Shown here: piece after piece, positions 39,223 through 49,112 of the stretch
Layout: each line of letters starts with the position of its first letter
How positions within the stretch are numbered: the stretch's first letter is position 1
Origin: Wuchereria bancrofti
Taxonomy: Eukaryota > Nematoda > Chromadorea > Rhabditida > Onchocercidae
Assembly (NCBI GenBank): GCA_005281725.1
Contig: SSBO01000017.1
Coordinates: forward strand, 109,114-173,113
DNA length: 64,000 nucleotides
Direction: 5' to 3'
Program-made: the position numbers and the translations under genes
Notes under the pieces: generated by a model
Told to the model about the DNA's origin: nothing
What the model saw: only the letters and a program-made list of their open reading frames with translations
The model's database searches: none

Positions 39223-41481
39223 ATGTTCGAATTTCTCCGTGTTTCGCTATCGGCCGCTTTGTGTCGCGGTCGAAATGATCGCTTAACACGGTATGTTACC
39301 ACCTTAAAATTCTGCTTCAGTTGATTTATTGGATTTTAATAGAACGTTTTGTTTTAATTGATAAATCAAAATTTTTTAGGAGCAGTCAACGGAAGCATTG
39401 GAATATGAATCCAAGCCAATGTCAAATCAGCGGTATATTGCCCTATCATTTTTTTTTTTGCTTTGATTATGGACGATATAATTTATCATCATTGTTAATG
39501 GTTGAAATACGATTGCTAGGGACGATGCAAACTGAAACGAAAAACTCTATTCCTGAAATCAAACCCATATCCTCTCCTAACTGATTTCTAAACTATTCAT
39601 TAACTAATTGATCTATATAAATTTGCACACAGCCTGGCTGAATGTTTACTGAAAGCTTGCCTTACTGAGTTCTCCAATTTCTTGAATTGAAACTCAAGTT
39701 ACCTGAATTTGAAACTAAAAACCAAATTCTGTCCATCTAATATCATATATATATAAGCTACAGTGTAGTCCACCGAATTAAGAACATGACGCAGAGTTTG
39801 AGCTTATGCCTCTCTCAGCTTCATGTCATTTCTTAAATGTGCAGTGTTGTTATCTTTTACCCGGAAGATCAAAAAGTGATAGTAAATACAGTGTGGAAGG
39901 TTTATTGTTTTTGGCATCTATAATACAGTGCTCATACAGCGCATGAAACTTATTCTAAGACGATCAAGAAACTACCAAAGAGATTAGTGCTCATATTTTA
40001 TTTTCGAATTATTTCGATATTTTCTATTAAGTTTATAAATGGGCGAGTGGCATGAGCTCTTTTAGCACAGATTATGGCACTCGTCCAGTTTAAAATGTTA
40101 CTTGCTTTCCTTTTCAATTTATTATTCTAGGGAGAGTAAGAGAAGAAGTAGCAAACGACCAGGAAGTTTATCGAATTAAAAGCACCCGAAAACAGAACAG
40201 GTAGAGTAAACTCACAATAAAAAATAATAAGGAAGGCAAGCTTGAAGTTTTCATCGTTTTCTTTAACAGATTTCTACTCTTCCATGTACGGAATAGATTG
40301 CCTGTTAGCACTTCAACAATGCAGTTGCTTTCTTCTTCTCTTCATAGCTGAACACAAATATTTCATACTCAGAATAGAAGCGAACCATTATGGCAGTAAA
40401 CGACGACCTGAAGAAATACGTAAAACCGTCCCACAACAACATTTACCACAAAAGAAATTACCATTATCAGACAAGTCAACGACATGCTTCATACAGGTGG
40501 CATCATTCGGTACACAAACTACTGTAAATTTTCTCTTCTTTTTGAGTTCAGTCTTTGAGTTACGATTAAATTCAAAGAATAGACTATTTGTCTCGCTTTT
40601 TGGTTATTTCAAATAACTAGTATGAAATCTTTAATCACTAATGGTTATTTAGTCTCAAAAATGATTTGCTCCGACTTTTCAATCTTCTCTGCTATTGATC
40701 AATGTCGGATACAACCATTTGCGTAATTAAAAAGAAAAGAAAGCTTGAAATAACGAATCAAAATTAAGATTAAATTAACTATTCTGAAAGTCTTGAAGTG
40801 ATTTTCTCTTATTAAAAAAGAAAAAATTTTTAAATGTATTATTTAATGCATTAATCAATTTGTAGTGACACGTTTTTTAATCTGACTTGAGATATTTAGT
40901 AGTACTGAACTTTCAACACTCAAGATTTAGGAAGAATGGGAATTTAAAAAAGGTACAGCAATAGTGACTAAAGCCACACAGACGCCACTTTTCACCACCG
41001 ACAAAAAAGAAACCAGTGGAAAAAGCGAATACGAAGAGCGTCTGAAGGTATAATTTTTTTTTTTTTTTTTTTTATACATACCTTGTTTAGCACGATAATG
41101 TAAATTTGAACACTGGATCTAATGTACAGAATTAGATATTACTATGCATTCATTAAAATTTTTGTTACAGTCGCCGAGAACACACTACTAAATAAGCAGT
41201 ATTTCATTACCTATCAAACCTTTTTTTCTAATTTACGTAATCGATAAGCCCTTTGATAAAGAAAAAAGTAAAAATAAGTGCCGTAAAAGTTTCCTCATAA
41301 AGTTGATTCTACAACTATTACTGGAAATTGCTCAATATTGTGTGTGTGTTTTTTTCAGTTCCAAGCATGGAATGATGCAAAATTTTTTGTGACAAATCAA
41401 CTTCTAGCGCAATGTCTTCACACTCCTAACTGCACGAATGTATTGAGTTCAACAGAAACTTACTCTTCAACTAAATCTTGA
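39223..41481 (+). CDS. Unrecognised 193-residue protein with two TQT motifs
   Basis: Six exons join in phase: 39223-39290, 39380-39432, 40131-40200, 40373-40523, 40931-41047 and 41359-41481, giving 193 residues. The N-terminus (MFEFLRVSLSAALCRGRNDR) is an amphipathic, Arg-containing stretch that could be a mitochondrial presequence or a weak anchor. The middle is hydrophilic, rich in Lys, Arg and Gln, and probably disordered. Two copies of a TQT core occur, SFGTQTTEEW (residues about 109-118) and VTKATQTPLF (about 125-134). TQT anchors the binding motif of dynein light chain LC8, and two motifs 15 residues apart would suit a bivalent ligand. That function is inference. The alternative donor of exon 4 (CAG|GTGGCA) is also in phase but would delete the first TQT. 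The 3' end faces the TMEM218 gene 141 bp away. I do not recognise orthologues. Confidence 0.72.
41053..41074. repeat. Poly(T) tract
   Basis: More than 20 consecutive T immediately after a donor site, in the fifth intron of the TQT-motif gene. Confidence 0.9.
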
Positions 41482-41622
41482 AATATTCGTTTACAGAATT
41501 AACTTATTTATGATGACATTGTCCGGAATAATCTTATACAGATCATTAAATAAACAACACTGTGTACTGCAAATGATTTACAAAGTAATGTCTTTCGGTT
41601 GAGACAAATTTTTATCGTTCCA

Positions 41623-42046
41623 TTAATTTAAAGTAATAGTTGAGGCAGAAATAGGCGCAGTCAGATCATATTTTACGTACTCAATACAGAAGATTAATAG
41701 AATCACAGCTTCTGCAATGGCTAAAATGCACCGTGGAATGCCAACATAATCTACAGAGACTTCAACTTTTTCAGAAATTGTTGTTGACCCACCCAAAGGC
41801 CAGAATATGATAATTAATGTGATGATAACTTCAACAACCAACGCAACGATCGCCACAAAACTGAAAAAAAAAATAGTGTTTGAATATAACAATTAAGTTT
41901 AAGTATACTTGATGCCTAAAAGAAAAGCGGAGCGTGACTTACGTTCTTCGTATTCGCATACAAATAATACATAAAATAATACTAAAAATCCATATAAGCA
42001 TCACAACAATAACACCAGGACCAACACCAAATATAAGTGTAGACAT
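41623..42046 (-). CDS. tmem-218: TMEM218 orthologue, ciliary transition-zone membrane protein
   Basis: Two exons, 41943-42046 and 41623-41860 (minus strand), give 113 residues, against 115 in human TMEM218. The N-terminus MSTLIFGVGPGVIVVMLIWI matches the human [20 protein letters not shown] pattern. Three membrane segments follow (about 8-30, 37-55 and 76-97) with the family's acidic lumenal loop (KVEVSVDYVGIPR) before the last one. Known role: a small tetraspan-like protein of the ciliary transition zone acting with MKS/NPHP modules; in nematodes cilia occur only on sensory neurons. The ATG lies 3 nt after a TTTGCAG acceptor, so the transcript is probably trans-spliced or has a non-coding 5' exon. 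It is tail-to-tail with the TQT-motif gene. Identification rests on remembered similarity and equal length, with strong confidence at the N-terminus. Confidence 0.85.
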
Positions 42047-42604
42047 TTTCTGCAAAGTATAAAAAAAAGAAAACACGTAATGCATTCGTAATAAAATGAA
42101 ATGGAAAAAGGGTGAGATCGTCTCAAAATGCTTATGATAAAATCAGTTTCTTATTATGCATACAAACTATTATTCAAAATAACTGATTCGTAAGTTACGA
42201 CTTCTAGAAAATGAGATATACAGACGACTAAATCGAAAATTTGAAAGTAAACGTAGAAGTAAAAAATAAATGTTATGATTTATATTATTTTAAGAATAAT
42301 CATCCACTCCATGCAACGTATGATTAGGGACTGAGCGTTCACTAAAAGTCACCGATTAACCTGTTATTCAGGTTGACTCCAGGATTTTCCTTCCAGTCAG
42401 AAGTACAACTAGATGAACATTATCCTGCACCAACTAAACGTTATGGAAATACGGTTACTATAGAAACTAATGCGCAACAAATATGACTATCCTTTGAAGC
42501 GGCTTGAAAAGATTTATGAATAATAGTTCTGATATGCAAAAAATACTAACGATAGTGATTATCATTCCGTTTTAAAGCTGACTGAAACCACTATGACAAC
42601 TTAC

Positions 42605-42686
42605 CGACATAACACTTGTCAACAATAGAATCTGGCAATATTGGTATAGGAGATGCAAAATTGCCATGGATGATGCTGCTGTTCAT
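42605..42686 (-). CDS. Orphan exon candidate upstream of TMEM218
   Basis: A minus-strand ATG opens 27 codons (MNSSIIHGNFASPIPILPDS and seven more residues) ending at a strong GTC G|GTAAGT donor. The composition (Pro, Ser, Asn) looks coding, like the extracellular N-terminus of a receptor. Spliced to the next acceptor (42049) it would be out of frame with TMEM218, so either it is a 5' UTR exon carrying an upstream ORF, or it belongs to a gene I cannot complete. Confidence 0.3.
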
Positions 42687-43615
42687 CCATCTTCTTTAAA
42701 ACCTGGATATAATGTTATGCATGGCAATGTTATTACTTTTCAATAAACGAGCAAGCAGGATGCTTCAAAAAAAGTGACTGATATACACTAAATATAATTT
42801 TTTAAAAGTTTTCTTCAAAATTAAACTTAAATCGTGTTTTGGAATAAAACTAGAGAAATTCAACATCGAAATGAAACTTTTTTCCTAAAATTTTAAATAT
42901 TTTTAGTCTTAGACCTTAAATATTTCTAGTGTTTTCTTTAACTGATCAGTAATTGTAAGCTGAATCTTATCATTATAAAAGTGTCGATATTTTGACGTTG
43001 TAAGAGATTTGATAATTGGTTATATTCAGGAAACACTCAGTTTAATTTAAAAATTGACTAATTATCGATAATTTGCATCACTAGTCTCAACTGATTTTTA
43101 TACCACTCAAAAAAATATAACTGACAAGACCGGTAATTTAGCGAATTTAATAATTTTCCTTTTTTTCTGAAAGAAGAAATGATGATTCATACAGTAAATC
43201 GATATCATTAATACATTTACTAAACAGATCGTTCAAATATGTGATTGTCAAAAAATAGAAAAAGAAGTTCTGTTGATGTTGAAAATTTTGGATAAAACAC
43301 AATATATAAAGACAAATATACCATTATTAGTCATTATTCGATAAAAGCGACTTTTGAGCGGTGCGACGCACAAATTGCTTCAGTTCGGTCGCTTTCTATT
43401 GGTATATTAGCGGCATTTATTCTTAAAAATAGTATAAAACTTTCCTTAATTCAGTTTGTTCCTATTAATTGCCGATATTTCTGTGCTTTCACTTTTACTG
43501 AGAAAACTGTATTGCAGAATTTTGTTTGAAAACGTTTGGTGTTTAATTGAGTAGTATAAATGGAGTAATTCTGAATGACCTGACCAGAGGAAATTTTGAT
43601 AAGTAATAATTAACA

Positions 43616-43762
43616 ATTAATGATTGATAATAATGATAATAAAACAATAATAATAGTAATAAACATAATAATAATTAATAATAATGATAATAATAATAAT
43701 AACAATAATAATAATAATAAAAATAATGATAAATAATAATAATAGTAATAATAATAACAATG
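43616..43762. repeat. (TAA)n / (ATA)n imperfect trinucleotide microsatellite
   Basis: About 150 bp of TAA-type triplets interrupted by TGA, TAG and CAA variants. Read on the minus strand it produces Tyr/Leu/Ile-rich runs that imitate a hydrophobic protein and are artefactual. Confidence 0.95.
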
Positions 43763-43781
43763 AATAATAAATCTAGAATAC

Positions 43782-44374
43782 TTATTTTTATTCTTCGTAA
43801 CTATATTAAGTGTCTTGTCCGCTTCAATAAGAACCGGAGATTTTTTTGATGCATTAAAGATTATACCACAAACACTGCTGAGATTGATCACGTATGTCAG
43901 ACAATAACTAACATCAATGATAGAAATTTTATACTCCCTAGGAATATTATAGTTCTCAACGGTATCGAGAAGCAAGAAGTTTAGAGACTTTCTGAAAATC
44001 AGGAAATGACAACTGATAAATTTAAAAAATAGCATCACTGATGGGTAGTGAATCATCAAATATTTTTGATTACGTTTCTTGTCCGGCACGGACCAACAAA
44101 ACTGTAGAAAATGCTCGATTCATAAATATTCGACCGCTTTTCTCCAGATGAAATAATCACAGTGCTATTGAAAATCTTATCTGTATTTTAAAAAAAAAAA
44201 ATCATCGAAAAGTCTCTTTCTTACCTAACTCGGTACTAAGAAAGACAGTGCTGTTGATAAGAATGGTTGGGGAGTGAAAGGATTTGAAAATAGCATGGTT
44301 AAGAGCTTGATAGAACGAAGCAAAAGCAGTAAATTGAAGCGGGATATAAGTATTAACGAGATTAATGAAATAAC
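43782..44374 (-). CDS. Candidate multi-exon membrane protein, incomplete
   Basis: Three exon-like segments on the minus strand join in phase: 44225-44374, 44074-44101 (28 bp) and 43782-43991. They have canonical junctions (G|GTAAGA, CTACAG, AC|GTAATC, TTTTCAG, AA|GTATTC). Together they encode about 128 codons with hydrophobic stretches such as YFINLVNTYIPLQFTAFASF and SIIDVSYCLTYVINLSSVCG, reminiscent of a multi-pass receptor. Neither the start nor the end was found, the 28-bp exon is unusually short, and upstream minus-strand frames near 44400-44620 do not join cleanly. It could be a decaying gene or a chance series. Confidence 0.33.
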
Positions 44375-45119
44375 CTACAATCCAAAAATCGAGAGTATTT
44401 ATTAATAGTGAAAAAATAGTCGATGTCGATGGGTCCTACAACGATTTTCGATATTCTGTAATAAAGTGTTTTTCAAATGGTGTTCGAGTCATTTGAAGAA
44501 GTTTGGTTTTGTAATGCTGTCAGCTGCGTGTATTGATGTCGTTTGAACGGAGTTGTTGGAAAATGGGGGATAGTACGAGTAATCATTATAGGGATTGTCG
44601 TAGACTGTTAATGAATTGATATGAAATAATGTAAATTTCAAAGGAAGTGATAACATATGTTATGAGTGTTAGCTATGATGATAATTGCATTGAAGTTGAA
44701 TGCACTTTGTAATCTCATTTGTCTAGGGATTTGAAATGAAGTATATATCCGAGTTCATAGAAGTGCCGGGATGTTTATTGTTATCCTTTTTTGTTTTTGA
44801 ATATGCCAGATTAGCGTATTGTAATTTTTCATTTTGAGGCAAGTAAATTGAAATTTAAAAAAATGTATATGAACGTTAGATTCTTTTTCTGAGACATATA
44901 GCGCTAATTCAAGGTGAGTTTAAAAATTTGCAAACCTTTCTGTATTTTTATGAATTTCAGACTGTTATTTTTGATAGCATATTATTCCCTGATTTTGTCT
45001 AAAACAGCGGAATTTTCATTGTAGAATTGCTGAAATTGTGGAGTATTTCTTCCCGTTGTTCGCTTTTTTTTTACTTTGTTGAAAAATCGAATTTGTATTC
45101 TAGGTAGTATGAAATCCAT
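44375..45119. other. Upstream region of ANKLE2 and unresolved minus-strand frames
   Basis: Open minus-strand frames around 44400-44620 (for example one containing DNPYNDYSYYPPFSNN) may belong to the incomplete membrane-protein candidate. The right part is the presumed outron and promoter of ANKLE2, ending in a TTGTATTCTAG acceptor at 45103. Confidence 0.35.
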
Positions 45120-45123
45120 ATGA
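45109..45123 (+). promoter_or_regulatory. Four-codon upstream ORF overlapping the ANKLE2 start by ATGA
   Basis: After the acceptor ending at 45103, the first ATG (45109) opens ATG AAA TCC ATA TGA. The stop overlaps the main ATG (45120) in the sequence ATGA. With a 22-nt spliced leader the uORF would begin very close to the cap, so it could be skipped or could support reinitiation. The role is inference. Confidence 0.45.
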
Positions 45124-48100
45124 AAATGCAGCAGTCAAAGCAGCAAGAAGGATATTATGCTGTATATGTCCCGTCACCAGACGGGTTATCTGGTGAAGGT
45201 GCCGTATTCACAACCTTAAGGGAAGCATCCAATTTTGCGAACACGCCGGAAAGTAAAACAAAGGGTTAGGTATCCAGGATATATCACTGGAATAGTAAAG
45301 TGGAATAATACAGCAAAGAATAACTCTAATTCCTTACAAAAATTACTTGCGTTTTTTCAGGTGCTCGTTTCAAGCGCTTTCAAGATCAGGATGACGCAAA
45401 AAAATATGCCAAAAATGGTGATATGTTCTGTAAAAGTCCAGAAATATCGGCTAAAAATCAATCTACAGGAGAGCCAACTTCATCTTTCCCATCCGTATCT
45501 CGAATTATGCTCAATCGTTTGAAAAAGGCAATCGAATTAAAGGTACATAGTTATATATTGCATGAATTTAAGAAAAAAAATACACTGTGGACAGTTTTCT
45601 TTATAATCTATTTAATCTCATATTTTCACGTTTTTTCCTTTTTTTTTTAAAAAAAAAAGGTTGTAATTTAGGACGACGAATTATTCTTGGAAATGGCTTT
45701 GCAGAATCCACGTTATCTAATCAATATCGGAAGTGATACACCAACAATCGTAGTTGAAGGTTTTCGTTATAATGCTATGCATCTTGCTGCTAAAGTTGGC
45801 AATTTACACGTTGCCAAATATGTTCTTCATCTTGTTTGCGATAGTCAAGTGTTGCTTGCTTTATACGGTTTGTAAATGGATTTAAATACTTTTCAGATTT
45901 CTTTTTTTAGAAACATTCTTGACAATGAGAAGGTATGTGGAACCAGGTGATTGTCTTTTTCTGACAATCTTTCGATTATCTAAAAATTGATTATCTTTTT
46001 CAGCTCGCATAACAGATAAAATTAATTTAATATTTGAGGGACGTCGGAAGATGATGTTAAAATGCGCTCACGTATACTTCTTGACTGTTATCTCAATATG
46101 CCTGATAAGGGTTCACACGATACACCATTACATTTTGCATCTAAATTTGGGCACTATAATCTGGTTGAACTGTTTCTAAGTTATAGCATATGCCAGAAAA
46201 ATCCTATTAACAAGTAAGCTGATATAAATTTTATTTTAGGTTATTGAATTTCTGCATTATAAACCAAGTTTATGTAAAGCTTCAAACTCACTGTTGAAAT
46301 TAGTGTTTATCTCTGCATTCTTCCGTCACTGCTATCGAGAAAAAAGTTTTAGACAGTAGTCTACATAAGCGTTAAGTATGGTTTAAAGTTAATTCTTTGA
46401 AAATTTTATTTTTTTGAAGGTTTTGGGTTAATTTTTTGTACAATTTTTCTTTTTTTTATAAGAGTTGATTCTTGATGGCATTTAGATTGAATTTGCCTTT
46501 AAAGTACAGAAATTCAGGATGGGTTTTACCCCTGCTCAAATTTGTTGCACAAGATATGTTGGTTGTGATAAGAAAAATCTCTGTGCTGTAATGATATCAC
46601 TTTTCCTCTGTTCCTTTGTTGCACTTTATCGTCCAACGGATAATTATTATTCAATAATTATCCAGCTTCTCGGTACAGTTTTCAAAATTTTAATGTTAAT
46701 TCTTTTAACTTTGTCAGGACATCATTCCTGCTGCTGTAAAATGCTAAACCTTCTTTAGGAAAATGTGTGTTCTTTTGTCAGGTAAACTAGTAATAGGTCT
46801 GTGCTGCTGTTTTGTTTTAAATATGATTACACACTCTGTTTTCTTTGATTTACAGATGAAACACCACCCAATACACTTCCAGATGATGCAGCTGGATCTT
46901 CCGTATGCATGTCAGCTTTTGAAACATGCGAACTTGCAGCTTACGCTGGTTGTCTTTTTTCTGTTTTTGTTTCCTTGTTAAGGCATAAAACAAAGTATCT
47001 CCTAACAAATTCTTGTTCATCAGTGGGGTAAAAAAGATTTTATGTGGGCAGTGAAATAGAGCAGAAATAAATCATTTAGGAGGCCGAATAACAAGACTTA
47101 GGCGATGAATTGTTACTGTCTTTGGATTTGTTACTAAAAATTTGTGTGTTGACAGCTTTATGCATTTAGTTCCCAGTATGTATTTGTGGTATTTAAGGAC
47201 CATTCGCCGATAAAGCTGTGGCACAGGAGTTTTGTGAAACATGGAAAATAGAAGAAAGAGATTGTCGTAGATTGTATCCTCGGAAAGGTGCTGAACGTGT
47301 TGGACGGTGTCTTGCTAACAAATATAAAATAACTTGGATGGAACGCTGGAGTTTTTGCAATAAACTGCTTGATTTCCAATCTTACTCAGGTCTGTTATAT
47401 TTCAGTCCAGTTTTAAAGTGATATCTTTTTATTTTTAAAAAATAAAGCGTTATCAACATTGAATAAAACAGAATTCTTGCCAGACTTTAGCGAAATTTGT
47501 TGCAGTGAACAAAAACATGGTTCCTTGTTTTAAATTCTTCATTTATACTATTCATTTTTGCAGGATTGGAAGAATTAAATCGCCACCTTGTAAATATTAG
47601 ATTACATCCGCCGGCTTGTTCAATTCGCACTATGAATTGCGATTGCGATGACGATTCTATGATTTTTTCGGGTGTCTGTGATACCGTGTTAAATGATCAA
47701 GGGAGTGAAAACGATGACTGTAAAACCGGTGATTTACATAACACATCGCTAGGTGGAATAACAGAAAAGCAAGTTTTTCAGTTTACAGCAGTTCTGACTT
47801 TCTAGAATCTTGAAAGATACGTTTTATATGTTAACATTTTCACATTTAGTCACCACAAGTACTTTGTTTCGTAGAATAATGAAAGGTTGATCTGGCACAT
47901 TTAGTTATCAGTGATGCTTCGCTTCTGAGAGTAGTAAAAAGTAGATCTAATTTCTGTTATCTTTTTTTTCCTATTGACTATATAAATTTCTCAGAATTTC
48001 ACTTACTACTTTCGCAGGGCAGCTGTGAATGCGAACAGTGACCACGTACATTGGTAGTGTAATTTTCTTTTTGCTGTGTTTACGTCTACGTGCTTTGACC

Positions 48101-49112
48101 TGTCTTGCTTTCTTTATAAGTCAAACTTGAATTCAGTTCATTTTAGTCGAATATGGATTTACTGAATTTACTGAACTGGAAACTCTTTTCACTGATCGTT
48201 TTAAAAAGACGTTCTTGAATATTTTTGAAAATAGACACAGTTTTTCTCTTTCTTTTCTTAATGACTGTGACTTACATTTTACCAGTATCTGTAATATTTA
48301 TGCATTGGTTGAAAGTCTGGTCCAGAGATGCTTTTGTTTTTAATTTATTCAAAAGCTTCCATAAAATTCAAAAATTCTGCTTGCTCTTCCAACATTTCTT
48401 GTTTCCACAGATTGTTTTTCGGCTTCTTATCCATGGTGCTCGTATTCTCATTTTTTCTCTTTTTCGGCTTTGCGATTTGCTTTGCTTTTATATGTTAAGA
48501 AGATTAAATATTGAAACATTTTAAAAGGACTAATTTCAATTTTAGGTTGGCAAATCTTCATTTGGATTCATCATCATCTGAAACACTTTTGAATTCAGGC
48601 GACTATATATCTAAAGACGATGCTTCCTTCACGGAAAACCTTATGACCTCCGAATCGCCCTTGACTTCAGATTTGAATATTGTTGTTTCACCTGCTCAGC
48701 TTGAGCAGACTAACAGTAACAACGAACGAAATGATTCCATTGATTTTGATTATTATACACCACCATCATCGCCGGAGCCAATTTATATTTATGAAGGGAT
48801 TCCATCGAAGGATGATGAGGAACTAGTAACTGCGCTTTCCCTGGTAAGCTATTCGACTTTATTATTTTAAAACTTGTATTCCTGCATACTTCAACTTTTT
48901 CAGCCTTTTTTACGACAAGTGATTTTTTTTTGAGTTCAGATATCTTTATATTACCCTTTGCAAAATCGCTTTTAATTAAGGTCGATCCGCACCTGATTGA
49001 GCGCTTTGGTGCGGTTGTTGAATATGTACGACATGTGCGCAACGTGCCGGAAGCGGAGCGTTCTCACTGGCCATTTACTGATTCACCACGTGCCAAAAGA
49101 CGCAGAATGTAG
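45120..49112 (+). CDS. ANKLE2: ANKLE2 / LEM-4 orthologue lacking the LEM domain
   Basis: Ten exons join in phase: 45120-45252, 45361-45542, 45672-45867, 46039-46213, 46518-46672, 46856-46948, 47198-47389, 47564-47768, 48546-48843 and 48981-49112, giving 586 residues. Seen in order: a viroplasmin/RNase H1-N-like domain (GYYAVYVP at about 11, ARFKRF about 46), NPRYLI, two ankyrin-type units (RYNAMHLAAKVGNLHVAKYV and HDTPLHFASKFGHYNLVELF), the conserved ERVGRCLANKYKITWMERW block, the PIYIYEGIPSKDDEEL motif (human RLFLFGEEPSK), VDPH, and a basic C-terminus KRRRM that may act as a nuclear signal. The family brings PP2A to BAF for nuclear-envelope reassembly after mitosis. The usual N-terminal membrane segment and LEM domain are absent: an in-frame TAG at 45105-45107 between acceptor and ATG prevents any upstream exon from joining in frame here. 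Exon 5 reads through a possible GTAATG donor at 46588. Intron 8 uses a GC donor. Confidence 0.93.
47769..48545 (+). other. GC-AG intron in ANKLE2
   Basis: Exon 8 ends ACAGAAAA and the intron begins GCAAGT, a textbook GC donor, ending TTTTAG. This junction restores the family sequence EKLANL (human EFDKLNLQN). The GT four bases later (CAA|GTTTTT) gives the wrong phase. Confidence 0.75.

Larger units (their letters stand above)
42047..43781. other. Intergenic stretch upstream of TMEM218 with a candidate exon and a (TAA)n tract
   Basis: Promoter and possible 5' exon of tmem-218 lie here. The stretch contains a coding-looking exon at 42605-42686 (minus) and a long trinucleotide microsatellite. 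The rest (42700-43600) is A+T-rich without a recognised feature. Confidence 0.4.

Noticed and set aside
43610..43780. Tyr/Leu/Ile-rich minus-strand coding frame
   Set aside because: It is translation of the (TAA)n microsatellite with no independent coding evidence.
46588..46855. Intron directly after LCA in ANKLE2 exon 5 (GTAATG donor at 46588)
   Set aside because: Phase to the next exon would then need a 7-bp exon. Reading on to 46672 keeps the phase and gives NYYSIIIQLL, resembling the human HYYVPLLR region. RNA evidence could still reverse this.
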